64,000 bases of DNA. Origin: Caprella mutica (Eukaryota; Arthropoda; Malacostraca; Amphipoda; Caprellidae). The DNA is taken from the NCBI GenBank assembly GCA_947561585.1, contig CANNZV010001435.1:62001-126000 (forward strand). The letters run 5' to 3'. Both the position numbers and the translations under genes were made by a program. Below the pieces are notes generated by a model that saw only the letters and a list, made by a program, of their open reading frames with translations, was not told the origin of the DNA and did not search any database. This document shows positions 23,671-35,500 of the stretch, in pieces (the first letter of the stretch is position 1; each line of letters begins with the position of its first letter).

Positions 23671-23838
23671 AGTGTTGTGACAATATGTTTTTAAAATCAT
23701 AGATCCCGTAAATAAAATAGACTGATAGAATTAAAGAGTATTGAATGGTTCTACACCAGCGGTATATAGTATTAGATACCATTTCATTTTGTCTTTGACA
23801 TTCTTAAGATTTATGATTTTAAAAGCATATTGTCACAA
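23671..23838. mobile_element. small hAT-like MITE
   Basis: The ends agtgttgtgacaatatg and catattgtcacaaccct are inverted repeats. The similarity continues inward through tttaaaatcata. The family end (agggttgtgac) is the same as in the larger elements at 41-62 kb. Half of another copy is at 6746-6840. No clear 8-bp target duplication remains. Confidence 0.75.
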
Positions 23839-23951
23839 CCCTTAGTGGTGATAAGGGTATTATATCATTATAACTGATTTCGGTTAATGTTCAAGGTATA
23901 AAAGATGATCTAACTCTATTAATAATAGTAATACCTTCCAAACACTATACC

Positions 23952-24012
23952 ACACGCTTCTCACTCGCCTGCCACACGCTAATAAAGCGTGACTCCGTCG
24001 CACGAGTCACGT
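23952..24012. repeat. two adjacent hairpins in a CpG-rich patch
   Basis: cacgct-aataa-agcgtg and cgtgactc-cgtcgcac-gagtcacg lie back to back. The patch is GC- and CpG-rich compared with its surroundings. Its role is unknown. Confidence 0.4.
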
Positions 24013-24104
24013 TACACGCTTGAGTCGCAAGTGTTGTTTTTAGGGTTGTTGTTATTTCCTGTTGTTTGACGGTAACTTTTGAGGCGCTACGTGTGGGGTA
24101 CGTA

Positions 24105-24466
24105 AGTAGAAAAGTAGAGAGGTAGAGTAGTTAGTAGATAAAGTAGAGAGATAGAGTAGTTAGTAGATAAAGTAGAGAGGTAGAGTAGTTAGTAGATAAA
24201 GTAGAGAGGTAGAGTAGTTAGTAGATAAAGTAGAGAGGTAGAGTAGTTAGTAGATAAAGTAGAGAGGTAGAGTAGTTAGTAGATAAAGTAGAGAGGTAGA
24301 GTATTTAGTAGATAAAGTAGAGAGGTAGAGTAGTTAGTAGATAAAGTAGAGAGGTAGAGTAGTTAGTAGATAGAGTAGAAAGGTAGAGTAGTTAGTAGAT
24401 AGAGTAGAAAGGTAGAGTGGTTAGTAGATAAAGTAGAGAGGTAGAGTAGATAGTAGATAAAGTAGT
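24105..24466. repeat. 29-bp minisatellite
   Basis: About 12 copies of tagagtagttagtagataaa plus gtagagagg, nearly identical except near the 3' end. Confidence 0.96.
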
Positions 24467-25072
24467 CATAAATTAAGTATTAAGTAAAAAAGGAATTACT
24501 GACATCATCAGAAAATTATTAAATATCTTAAATTGAATAAATATTTTCCAGTTAAATAATGTCTCTTGCCATAGTTTATATTGAATTATTTATTCTGAAA
24601 CATACACTACATATTAGCTCATTAAAGAGATAGCTACCCAGATGATAAAATATTTCCACTCCCAACCTGAGAGGTAATCAAATATTTTAATATTTGCTGC
24701 ACGCGGTCACATCAAACTAGATAAAATTACACACTATTATATTTACTGTGTTAAAATACTGTAACTAATGCAATTGTGTTCCTTATTGTTTTGTACTACA
24801 TAAGTTAAATGTAGTTACGTGCTGCAATGCTGTAATAGATAAAAGTGTATAATCAGTTTTCAGATTTAATATAAAGAATAGGAATTGTAAATAATTATAT
24901 TAGTAAGATGAATTTATGCAGAATTATTAATGTAATCTATTAAGTGATTATTAATTATTAAATTAAATTGTTTGTTCAACACCAAAATACAAAGTTAAAA
25001 GCATCAGATCTTTTTCCTGTTTTTATTGTTTACCCCTTCCCTTATCTGTTGATTATCTCTGTTTGTTTTTAG
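24467..25072. other. AT-rich spacer ending in a splice-acceptor-like tract
   Basis: No gene is seen. The last 40 bases are pyrimidine-rich (ctctgtttgttttt) and end in AG at 25071-25072. Confidence 0.4.
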
Positions 25073-25190
25073 AGCAACAACAGGAATTCATCAACGGACC
25101 CTTGAACGTCTGTTGAGAAACAGAACTCTTGGGAAAACAGGAGATGAAGATACAGACAGGCCACTGTTGTTAAAACAGGACTTGATGAGC
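25073..25190 (+). pseudogene. possible helix-turn-helix exon fragment
   Basis: After the acceptor-like AG, an open frame reads ATTGIHQRTLERLLRNRTLG and then a charged stretch ending LLLKQDLMSRK. The TGIxQRTLERxL pattern resembles the recognition helix of psq/CENP-B-type DNA-binding domains found in pogo-like transposases and insect Psq proteins. The frame continues without a stop into the 15/30-bp minisatellite at 25191, so the normal 3' part of the exon is missing or displaced. The domain call rests on pattern similarity in about 20 residues and is weak. It could be a live exon with an expanded repeat, or a fragment. Confidence 0.35.
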
Positions 25191-26055
25191 CGTAAAATGG
25201 TAATCAGTAAAATGGTAACTCGTAAAATTATAATCAGTAAAATGGTAACCCGTAAAACAGTAACCCGTAAAATGATAATCAGTAAAATGGTAACCCGTAA
25301 AATGATAATCAGTAAAATGGTAATCAGTAAAATGATAATCCGCAAAACGGTAACCCGTAAAATAGTAACCCGTAAAATGATAATCAATAAAATGGTAACC
25401 CGTAAAATGATAACCCGTAAAATGATAATCAGTAAAATGGTAACCCGTAAAATGATAACCCGTAAAATGATAATCAGTAAAATGGAAACCCGTAAAATGA
25501 TAACCCGTAAAATGATAATCAGTAAAATGGTAACCCGTAAAATGATAACCCGTAAAATGGTAATCAGTAAAATGGTAACCCGTAAAATGATAACCCGTAA
25601 AATGATAACCCGTAAAATGATAATCAGTAAAATGGTAACCCGTAAAATGATAACCCGTAAAATGGTAATCAGTAAAATGATAACCCGTAAAATGATAATC
25701 AGTAAAATGGTAACCTGTAAAATGGTAACCCGTAAAATGGTAACCCGTAAAATGGTAACCTGTAAAATGATAATCCGTGAAATGGTAACCCGTAAAATGA
25801 TAATCCGTAAAATGGTAACCCGTAAAATGGTAACCCGTAAAATGGTAACCCGTAAAATGATAATCCGTAAAATGGCAACCTCTAAAATGATAATCCGTAA
25901 AATGGTAACCCGTAAAATGGTAACCCGTAAAATGATAATCCGTAAAATAATAACCCGTAAAATTTGTAACCCGCAAAATATTACCCGTAATAAGGAAATT
26001 TGTATTATAAAATAGTCCTTATAGATATTATCTGTAAAATAGTAACTCGTAAAAT
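25191..26055. repeat. 15-bp minisatellite (cgtaaaatggtaacc)
   Basis: About 57 copies of cgtaaaatggtaacc, with agtaaaatgataatc-type variants in semi-regular alternation. Because the unit is five codons long, the plus-strand frame from the preceding exon-like fragment stays open to 26015. That frame gives a Lys/Met/Arg-rich repeat. Confidence 0.97.
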
Positions 26056-26180
26056 TGTATGGTAAAGTAACAATATTTTTTTCGTATTTGTATAGTAAGA
26101 AAATTATAATTTGGAGAGGAAAATGAAGAGTTAGATCTTAAATTAGGAAATATAAAATATTTTATAAAATAATTACCAAA

Positions 26181-26352
26181 GTGTAACTCACCTTCAGTGT
26201 AACTCACCTTCAGTGTAACTCACCTTCAGTGTAACTCACCTTCAGTGTAACTCACCTTCAGTGTAACTCACCTTCAGTGTAACTCACCCTCAGTGTAACT
26301 CACCCTCAGTGTAACTCACCTTCAGTTTAACTCACCTTCAGTGAAACTCACA
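26181..26352. repeat. 16-bp minisatellite
   Basis: About 10 to 11 copies of gtgtaactcaccttca, with cctca and ttaac variants toward the 3' end. Confidence 0.96.
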
Positions 26353-28499
26353 GTTTATGAGTACCAGAGAGTAAATTCAACTCACATGTAAGTAATTGTA
26401 TCTGAAATTAATAATAAATAATAAATAATAATAATAAATAAATATTAAAAGATTGGTGAAAGGAGTTTCCCCATTTTTACTTCATTTATCATTTTCCTGA
26501 AGAATTTCCAGAAGACCAAGCTGGAACCTATTATTGATGTGGATACAATGCATTTTACAGTTCTATTTGATCAAAATGAATCTTGATTTGATTCAAGCGA
26601 GAGCCAATTTGATCCATATGATACATAAGAACAATAAACAATGGATCATATTGATAATTTTCCAATGTGTATTGTTCATAGTGGATATGCAGATTCAATG
26701 GCTGAGAAAACGTAGCTGATTTTGTTCACCTTCACTATGACTGACCAATTTCGACTGAAGAAATTCCTTCAGGTTTCGTAAAACTGATCGTGAATTGGGG
26801 TATTTAAGGCTTGTCAGTCCGACTGTCAGTTGGCAGGATGAGTATCTGGTGATTCTTGATGTTTGAGGCGGGGTTTAAGACTTTGATTTATAGTCTTTCT
26901 TTGTTTCTAAGTAGAATGAAAATGTGTTACCATAAATTCAGAGACAATTCGTAAAAATCGAGACTGTTACGCAAAAATGATTCTTTGAAAATTGAGGTTG
27001 GCATGTATGGAGTTACGTAACTTTCAACTATTACCTGTATAATTTTGTGAAATAAAATTAATTAAAATCTTATTCTTTTTCATTATGAATCGTCGAACTT
27101 TGAAATTTTGCACACATATGGAACATCGAATGGGGGATCATTTTATGTTCGTGATAAAAAAAATTCAAAAGCTATTTTTTTCGAAAATTTCGTAGTTGTT
27201 ACGTTATAGGTTTTGATCGAAGATGAATTCTAAATATGAAATTTTGATATAAGATGTTTTTTCACCATGAACAAAATATTCTTCATTCGATGTTTTTATG
27301 TTAATTAGTATCAAATTAAAAAAAATTACGAGACATAAAACTTTTCACCTCCCTTCCATCATTCAATCTCCCCCATACTGACTTACAGTTGGCAGATCGA
27401 GATGAAACTTTCTGTAGGTTTTCTTTGAAGCGTTTACTGGGTAACTAAAGTAAAAAAAAAAAAATTGTAAAAATCGAAAGAAACACTAGACGATCCCCTT
27501 ATCATTTATAAGATAAACTAATTTGCTGAGAATGAAATATTAGAATTAACGGATGAAATAAATGAACGACGATTAAATTCAGTTTTAACATCTTTCAAAA
27601 TTTAATTTCAGAAAAGGGACATTATGGGAGGAAAAGTTGAAAACAAAATAATATAGATACAGACAAAAATTTTCTTGTCAAAAACACCGAAGAATATCAA
27701 TTCAGTCAGAGTCTTTATTTGAATAGAAGAATTACAGTCCGAACACATTTGTGTGACTATCTCAGTTTCTAACTATTTCCATTGCACGGTGAACTAGCAA
27801 GCAGCACGGACGTAACCAACAGCGAGAAAAGGTAAATATCCAAACTTTGTGTAAGACAGTAAGAATACTCTGTATCATTGAGAGGTTAGTTATAAATTTA
27901 ATAGGTAAAACAAGAGGAACGATATACCTTCTATTTTTGAACCACGTGGTAATTTAAATACTAGGCCTAACGAAAAGGTGGGAGTGGGGCCTTTGTTGTA
28001 CTGGAAGTAATCCCTGATGATTTTGTACAATTTGTGGTATTAATAATCTTGAAATACTTCGATATCCAATTATATACAATATATTATAGTCAAAGACTTA
28101 TTTGTGAAATTGAAGTAATGATACCATCTTATGAAATGAAACAGGATATAGTAAGATTGTTACCGGTTAAGTACACATAAGTGAGGAAATACCTGGTTCA
28201 ATGATCGAAGGTTTATTTGTATTTGAAAAACAGAAATATACATTTTATTACGCCAAGTGGTAATATTTCAGGTCTAAACACAACGTTTGCTGTACTATAT
28301 TCCATTAAGTAACAGTATGACTTCAATGTGAATATTTATTATTTTCTCAAACATACAAGTATATTGAATGATATTTAGGTATAGAAATTTAATATTAATT
28401 TTAAAATTAATTAATTGTTGATGATAGATATAATTATTTCTTAAATTAGAACTTCCTTCATTTTTTTCTGAAAGTTCTGATATTGATTTGCAGTTCATT
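26353..28499. other. spacer, no gene accepted
   Basis: An (aat)n/(aaat)n microsatellite lies at 26405-26445. At 27110-27310 two stretches containing catcgaatg / cattcgatg and atgttcgtga / accatgaacaaa are inverted with respect to each other and suggest an old foldback. The rest is AT-rich and unassigned. Confidence 0.35.
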
Positions 28500-29605
28500 C
28501 TGTATCTATGATACAGCTGTACAATTGCTTTCTAATCTTCTGTATCTATGATACAGCTGTACAATTGCTTTCTAATCTTCTGTATCTATGATACAGCTGT
28601 ACAATTGCTTTCTAATCTTCTGTATCTATGATACAGCTGTACAATTGCTTTCTAATCTTCTGTATCTATGATACAGCTGTACAATTGCTTTCTAATCTTC
28701 TGTATCTATGATACAGCTGTACAATTGCTTTCTAATCTTCTGTATCTATGATACAGCTGTACAATTACTTTCTAATTTTCTGTATCTATGATACAGCTGT
28801 ACAATTGCTTTCTAATCTTCTGTATCTATGATACAGCTGTACAATTGCTTTCTAATCTTCTGTATCTATGATACAGCTGTACAATTGCTTTCTAATCTTC
28901 TGTATCTATGATACAGCTGTGCAATTGCTTTCTAATCTTCTGTATCTATGATACAGCTGTACAATTGCTTTCTAATCTTCTGTATCTATGATACAGCTGT
29001 ACAATTGCTTTCTAATCTTCTGTATCTATGATACAGCTGTACAATTGCTTTCTAATCTTCTGTATCTATGATACAGCTGTACAATTGCTTTCTAATCTTC
29101 TGTATCTATGATACAGCTGTACAATTGCTTTCTAATCTTCTGTATCTATGATACAGCTGTACAATTGCTTTCTAATCTTCTGTATCTATGATACAGCTGT
29201 ACAATTACTTTCTAATTTTCTGTATCTATGATACAGCTGTACAATTGCTTTCTAATCTTCTGTATCTATGATACAGCTGTACAATTACTTTCTAATTTTC
29301 TGTATCTATGATACAGCTGTACAATTACTCTGTAATTTTCTGTATCTATGATACAGCTGTACAATTACTTTCTAATTTTCTGTATCTATGATACAGCTGT
29401 ACAATTACTCTCTAATTTTCTGTATCTATGATACAGCTGTACAATTACTTTCTAATTTTCTGTATCTATGATACAGCTGTACAATTGCTTTCTAATCTTC
29501 TGTATCTATGATACAGCTGTAAGATTGCTTTGTAATCTTCTGTATCTATGATACAGCTGTACAATTACTTTCCAATTTTCTGTATCTATGATGCAGCTTT
29601 ACACA
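28500..29605. repeat. 40-bp satellite with overlapping palindromes
   Basis: About 27 copies of an exact 40-bp unit, tgtatctatgatacagctgt plus acaattgctttctaatcttc. Within the unit, tgtatc-tat-gataca is a hairpin and tacagctgta is a 10-bp palindrome holding a CAGCTG E-box. The palindromic half is nearly invariant. The other half varies (attactttctaatttt versus attgctttctaatctt), mostly after 29200. Confidence 0.97.
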
Positions 29606-30004
29606 CAGAAAACGGTTTGTTGATTCAACCGAAAAAAGTAGGTTTTTGGTTATATCAACAAAATAAATTTGTCAGCTATGAGCCATCAAAATAGCCTAGT
29701 TTTGTTATAGTAAATACTTTTTTTTATTTACAGTGGAAGCTAATTACGGTAACAGTAACTAGAGCTTTTTAGTTATAGTAACTTTACAATACTGTTACTT
29801 CAAAAATTGATTTTTTGTAGCAACACAAAATATTTTTTGTAGCAACACAAAATATTTTTTGTAGCAACATAAATTATTTTTTGTAGCAACACAATCATCT
29901 TGTTATATTAACTGAAACCGCATGATTTAAAAAAAAAGATAATGCTGTTTCAATGACCATTTCTTACTTTATAGCATATAGTGTTTATGTACGTTTGTCT
30001 GTAT
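29606..30004. repeat. spacer with a 22-bp repeat
   Basis: At 29811-29895 about four copies of caacacaaaatattttttgt plus ag occur with period 22. The motif gttatattaact near 29900 and gttatagtaact near 29740 suggest a diverged element. No gene is seen. Confidence 0.75.
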
Positions 30005-30018
30005 ATCAATTAGGGTGT

Positions 30019-30952
30019 CCGGTCAATTAAGTCGCGGTCATTTGGTTCGCGGTCATTGGATCGCGGTCATTGGATCGCGGTCATTTGGGTCGCAGTCATT
30101 TGATTCCGTGTTTACAAAACGTATAATAAACATGCATAGTTAATATAGCTTATGTTTAATTGAATATTTTCAAAGTTTTAACGTTAATTAATAAAATGTA
30201 TTAAAATTTAATGAAATTTTAATATATAAAAAAACTCTTAATGCGCTTCCACAACATGTTGAACAACGAAAATTTAGCATACTCTAAAGAATAAGATTTT
30301 TTACAACGAAGGTTTGCTTACGTCTAACATGGTAAAATAAGCTTTAAACACGAAGGTTTGAATTAGTTCATAGTATAGAAAAAAATACCGCATATTGTGG
30401 GCAATGTTTTTTTAAAAACAATAATTTATCGTCTGAGTTATATTGTTTAACAATATTTTGAAGCTTTATTGTAGCGTCTCTGTACTTATTTTTCCCATGA
30501 AATGGTTCACCGCATTCGATGTCATTTTCTTTGTTTCAGCTACCCTACAAACAACGGTCTGTCGATTCGATGGAACAATCCATCGATTCGAGATCACAGG
30601 CAATCGAAAAGAAATCGAATTGATATACGTTGTTTATAGGGTAGACTTTCTTCCTTTTTTCAATGTATCTATGAATTTCCATATGTTTGGATGCAAGCAA
30701 GATGAGTTACGATGCGTTATGATGACCTTCTATGTTATTGTTGGTTCTAGGTAAATTATTCAACAATAATCCATGGATCCAAATTTGAGCAGTAAACAAT
30801 GGCATTAAGTGTTTTTTTATATAATAAAATTTAATTAAAATATATTATTAATTAACCTTAACTGATAAAGCATTCAATTATACAAAAGCTAAATTAACTA
30901 TGCATGTTTATTATACTGGTTATAAACACGGACCCAAATGACATAGACCCAT
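30019..30952. mobile_element. foldback element with cggtcatttgg phrase end
   Basis: The left arm (about 30076-30250) and right arm (about 30790-30950) are inverted copies. Both contain ccgtgttta, agtataataaacatgcatag and ttaattaataaaat-type blocks. The left end carries four to five spaced copies of tcgcggtcatttgg at 30030-30108. The right end carries a weaker atgtcatttgggtccgtgtt. A 103-codon frame lies inside (30443-30754) but has no recognisable motif. This looks like a non-autonomous element with terminal phrase repeats. Confidence 0.6.
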
Positions 30953-31007
30953 CAATCAGTTTTATGATATATACAAATTAAATGGAAACAAATGAAGAAA
31001 GAGAAGA

Positions 31008-31078
31008 AGTGGTGTGTCCGGGACGCCAACTCACGATCTGTAATCTCCAGTCTGCGACTCTCTCCTCTCAGCCATCCT
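31008..31078 (-). ncRNA. tRNA-like pseudogene or SINE head
   Basis: On the minus strand, tggctgagagg fits a polymerase III A box. About 35 bases on, gtgagttggcgtcccgg fits a degraded B box and T-arm, ending in ggacacaccac. The length, about 70 bases, and spacing are tRNA-like, but the B box carries a mutation in the ttcga core. A working tRNA is unlikely. A tRNA-derived SINE or pseudogene fits better. Confidence 0.45.
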
Positions 31079-31233
31079 GGACTTGGTTGAAGTAGGATTG
31101 GAATGAACTATAATCAACATGAAAACACGCGCGCCTTTTGAAATTATTATAAATCAATATCATTTAATATTCTATTGATTTTGTATCTTTTCTTTATAAT
31201 TAAATCAATTGAATATTTTTATTATTGCTATCT

Positions 31234-31828
31234 ATTAAAGGTCCTCTCCAGGCTCCGGGGAAAAATGAGTTTAAAACATAATATTATAGAACTAAGGTCT
31301 AGGATCATTATTCTGCAAACCGCATACAATTCGGTTCAGTATATATTTTATAATTTGTTTTTAAAGTTTTTTAATACTCTGTGAACAACAATTGAGCGAA
31401 TCACTAATCTGATGCTCAAGAAGAAGATTGTACACTCTTTGTTTTGACTACAAATTTGAATTTTATAAACAAACCATGCGTTTTCGGCCTTCATTTTAGA
31501 TATTAATTGTTTCCCAAAGTATATAAACGTTTCTATTATAAAATCATTCAATTTTATACCTTTCACGAATATTAATGGATTTATAAACCTAATACCTATT
31601 TGACAATCAAAACAAATGGTGTACATTCTTTTTCTTCAGGCTGAAAATTTCTTAAATTAGTAAGTCGGAAGTAAAATAGGTTTTGTAGATTTTGATTATT
31701 ATAATCTATAAAAGCATATAAAATTAAAAATATGCTACCAAATTCGATGCGGTTTGCAGCAAAATGATATAGAACATTAGCCTCGTTGAGTAAGACAATA
31801 AAAATATTTGCTTGGAGGGGACCTTTAA
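31234..31828. mobile_element. MITE with ttaaaggtcc ends
   Basis: The ends ttaaaggtcctctccagg and the complement of cttggaggggacctttaa are inverted. Similarity continues loosely inward (ctgcaaaccgcat and its inverted partner atgcggtttgcag). Both ends begin with TTAA. The interior is AT-rich, and minus-strand open frames there have no recognised motif. Confidence 0.6.
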
Positions 31829-32845
31829 TATTTATCAATTCCCATCTACTTACCTTGTTACTTACTAGCTAGTGATTAATAATTTTTATCAATATCTACC
31901 TAGTTACCTACTAGTGTTTATCAAATCTTACATAATTATGATATGTAAATAAGGATTTAGAATGAACTTGCTGAAATATGTATATATATTTTTATCATTC
32001 AGATTTGAAGCACGACTCAATATATTACTTTTTCCCGCGTAAAAAAGACGAGGGACATCACGAGTGGAACAGACGAGAAAATATCAATCTAAAATAGCTC
32101 CCAAAAACACGTATAAATTTATATATATTTATTCTGTACCAATAATGAATACATATTCTGGTAACTTAAATTATCCGTCGGAGTTCTTCTTCCTTGGTGT
32201 GACGTCATAACAATATACAGGAGATAATTATGGTCATCATAATGGTGTGCGCGACAAGCTCAAAACATCAGTCACAGACCAGCAAAGTAGAAGATGTTCC
32301 AATACTGCGTGGACACCACTGCACAATAATTTGAGTGGAGAGAGACCGCGGGAAAATGAGAACCAATCAGAGACGGTAGGTGCGTGATGTCACTGGAATT
32401 GGAAGTTAATAGGGGGGGGGGGGGGGACTAATTCAAATATTGCTCGTTTTCTATGATGTTCACTTTTGAGGGGAGACTTAACCAAAAACTATTTTGAATT
32501 TGATGGACTATTTTAATCATAATTGCAGTAATGTAATATAGTTTCCATTTATTATATAATATAGTGAACATTTTCTATAATATACAATTTTTCCCACCCT
32601 TTCTTATGAACAGTAAAGACCATATATAGTATACTATACAGTATACATAATGATTTACCACACCAAATAAATTATTTTCACGGTAGGTTAATTAAAAAAA
32701 AAATTATTTGAAAGGTATATTTCTAACATATATTATGGAACATCAATTGGCATCACTGATTAGTGAAAAATAGTTAGGGATAAGAGTAAGCACTTTAATG
32801 ATTATTTAAAATGTTAATGGTAACGTATCTACCTAGGTAGCTAGG
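31829..32845. other. spacer with 15-G run and a dispersed repeat
   Basis: Fifteen consecutive G occur at 32412-32426. The sequence cacagaccagcaaagtagaa at about 32270 is inverted relative to 33545-33570, and a weaker form occurs at 4330. No gene is seen. Confidence 0.45.
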
Positions 32846-33055
32846 ATAAGTTCCGAATTATCGGTCAGTTCCACATCTTCGGTAATATAAGAAAAATAGT
32901 TATTTTAATAATTATTTAATTTTTATTGTAGTTAGTATCCATGATACCTGCAAGTATCATTGATACTAATTAAATAAAAATTAAATAATTATAAAAGTAT
33001 AGTTTTTTTCTTATATGACCGAAGATGGAACTGACCGGTAATTCGATATTACCCA
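32846..33055. mobile_element. hairpin MITE, ctgaccgaagatg family, copy 1
   Basis: About 210 bp. The left arm has aattatcggtcagttccaca and tcttcggtaatataagaaaa. The right arm is its inverted counterpart (cttatatgaccgaagatgga, actgaccggtaattc). A related element lies at 37185-37354. The arms pair over most of their length. Confidence 0.75.
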
Positions 33056-34321
33056 AGGTATTTATTGGAATAGGTAGTTATCTGTCCCAAGATTTCAGCT
33101 GTTATTTTAATTCTAATAAATTTATAACACTATGAAGTTATAAGTACGCATTGATTGAAATAGTTTGAAGTATACACACAACTCTATAAGATTAACGACT
33201 GTTGTAATTTCAAGAGCAATAATTACAGACAACCTCTTCTTCCCACACTCTGCAGCGGAATGTTTGGTTTTTGGCGTGAACAGTGAACAACAAAACGGAA
33301 CAAGTTCAAATAAAAGAAAAATGAATTATGAAATTATATATGAATATTTTGAAACAATAAAGGAATATGAACATTTACTATCACAAAAATATAATTTTCG
33401 CATTAGGAGATATCATAAAATATACCTAATAATAACATCAGAAATAATGCAATAGCGAATGTAGTAAGAATGATTGAAACGTCACGCACTTACCATTTTG
33501 ACGTGCCATCAGTCGCTAGATATTTAAAATGACTGTATTGGGACATCTTCTACTTTACTGGTCTGTGACATCAGTTAAGTGTGTGATCTTCTGGTGAGCG
33601 GTTGTCTAGTGCTACTGGTGCTTAATATTATTACTATTCTCGTTATCCTAGATTAGTAAGTTAGTTTTATGGTAGTTAATCTTCGATTTATATATATTTC
33701 GTATTTGTCCTACCATTGTTGCACGATTTGTAGGTAGGTAGACAAATGCTAATATAAACTAGGGAGATAGATAGTTTGTTCTTTAATACTGGCTTTTCTC
33801 ATAGTCTGTAAAAGTTAAACTGTTATCCTAACTAAAGTGGAGGGCTGGTATTTATGCTCTGTTATATAATTTAATATTTGCTTTAGCTAATAGTTACTGT
33901 ATTATTTAGAGCAGTCTTGAATACTTCGGCTATTCATAGACTAATACATCAGGATTTCGTATGCCTGAACAGCCTGCAATGCTCACATAAATGCTTGCCT
34001 AACCCACTAGTTAAACGGTATCTAATATTAAAAATACTTCATGTAGTTAAACATGAGATCTATCTCCCTAGCTCTGTACAAGAACGTAATTTGAGTAATT
34101 AAGCTATTCAATCAAGCTTATTCTTTGATTAACTTTAGTGCAAATAGCCCTATTGTGTTATTTCCGGTAGCTGGCATTTGGCAAATCTTTTTTTGTTCAA
34201 TTTAGTTTTAACCCTGTATTATTTTACTAATTACAGAGTAATTATTTAAACTTCATCATGTCTTGTATTTTCTATATCATTTCTGGCGACTTGAAAGATA
34301 TTTGTTTGTAATCATTGTTCT
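33056..34321. other. spacer with dispersed repeat fragments
   Basis: Block 33320-33420 is the inverted copy of 5925-6060, and 33540-33575 is inverted to 32270-32305. The small open frames at 33165-33455 and 33917-34102 partly overlap these repeats and are not accepted as genes. Confidence 0.4.
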
Positions 34322-34485
34322 AAGGTCACACAGGTAAATTGCGGCCCAATTGCAATCTCCAAGAACTTTTTCTAAAAAATTTTGTTCCGAAATTTTATTG
34401 AAATTTTCATAGCTATCTATTATTGTTTCGAAGCTATGAGATTTCTGTGGTTAGTTAGTGTACCGCAATTTACCTGCTTTATCCT
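34322..34485. mobile_element. MITE, caggtaaattgcgg family, copy 2
   Basis: Ends aaggtcacacaggtaaattg and caatttacctgctttatcct match copy 1 at 13509-13721. The interiors share only a short gaagctatg region, so these are separate, diverged insertions. Confidence 0.7.
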
Positions 34486-34569
34486 CTCTAGCTTATTGGA
34501 AGCTACATAAAGATAGTTATTGCTACTATTACTAGTGTTATGTTAGAAGCGCCATGAATTTATGGATAC

Positions 34570-35500
34570 AATTTATAATAATCCAGTTAACTACTAACTA
34601 GTAATTATAGGCAATATGCCTACAGTCTCTTTTCAAATAATTTCATATCGTGAAATATCCTCTGATTCAGAGATATATAGACAGGGGAATTTCGATAACC
34701 CCACGCTAGGATCGAAGACAAACCCTATGAATTCGTGACTTGCGCAAATCTAGTTAGTTAGTCCAAAGTCGGTTTTTCGAGACGGTACGTGCTTACACTG
34801 GAAATATCAAATACACGCTACGCTATATTGTGAATATTTTTTTAAATTCGCTTTAAATATTTCGTCTCAAACTCATGGTGACTACTAACTAGTTATAGGC
34901 TGTATGCCTATTGAGTCTCTTTCCATATAATATAAATTCACATTATGAAATCTTTCTGTTTCCGAAGAATTTGAGGGAGAATTTCGATAACCCCTACTAT
35001 GATTGCAGACAGTCCCTGTGAATTTGTAGCGAGGGCAACTGCCAACTAGTTAACTTTTTAGCCGGGAATTTGTGACCCAAGCTTGTACTGGCTTCATGAA
35101 AGGTACACTAGACATATCGTGTAACTATAATACTTGAACTTCAGTCTCAAGTACCAATGTTAATTTTTTAGCAGTACATACTGTATATAACACTACAGAT
35201 ATGTTATACAATTGCATATCTAAGTCTAGTACTTCATTATAAATTGTGCTGGAAGATTTTAATAAGCCAGTTAAAACTAACTGGTTATATGCTAATGCCT
35301 ACAGTCTTTTTCTAAATGATTTTGCATGTAAAGTTTTCTCTGATACAGAAAATTAACAGGGGAATTTCGATAACCTCCTGCTAGCATTCAAGAATGTTCA
35401 GTTTTTTTTAATAAGCCAGTTTACTATATGTCTCAATATACCTACTTTACCCTAATTAGCTATAGGCTATAATCCTTGGTACATTCTTCTCTGACTCGGA
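34570..35500. repeat. diverged ~300-bp repeats
   Basis: Four degenerate copies begin near 34580, 34870, 35270 and 35440. Each has forms of taactagttataggc, atgcctacagtctc and aatttcgataaccc. Spacing is uneven, so this is an old tandem array. Confidence 0.55.

Noticed and set aside
28500..29605. CRISPR-like regular array
   Set aside because: Units are contiguous with no unique spacers, and the DNA is clearly eukaryotic; it is a satellite.
30443..30754. 103-codon frame inside the foldback element
   Set aside because: No transposase motif; mixed hydrophobic and Cys content of an AT-rich frame.
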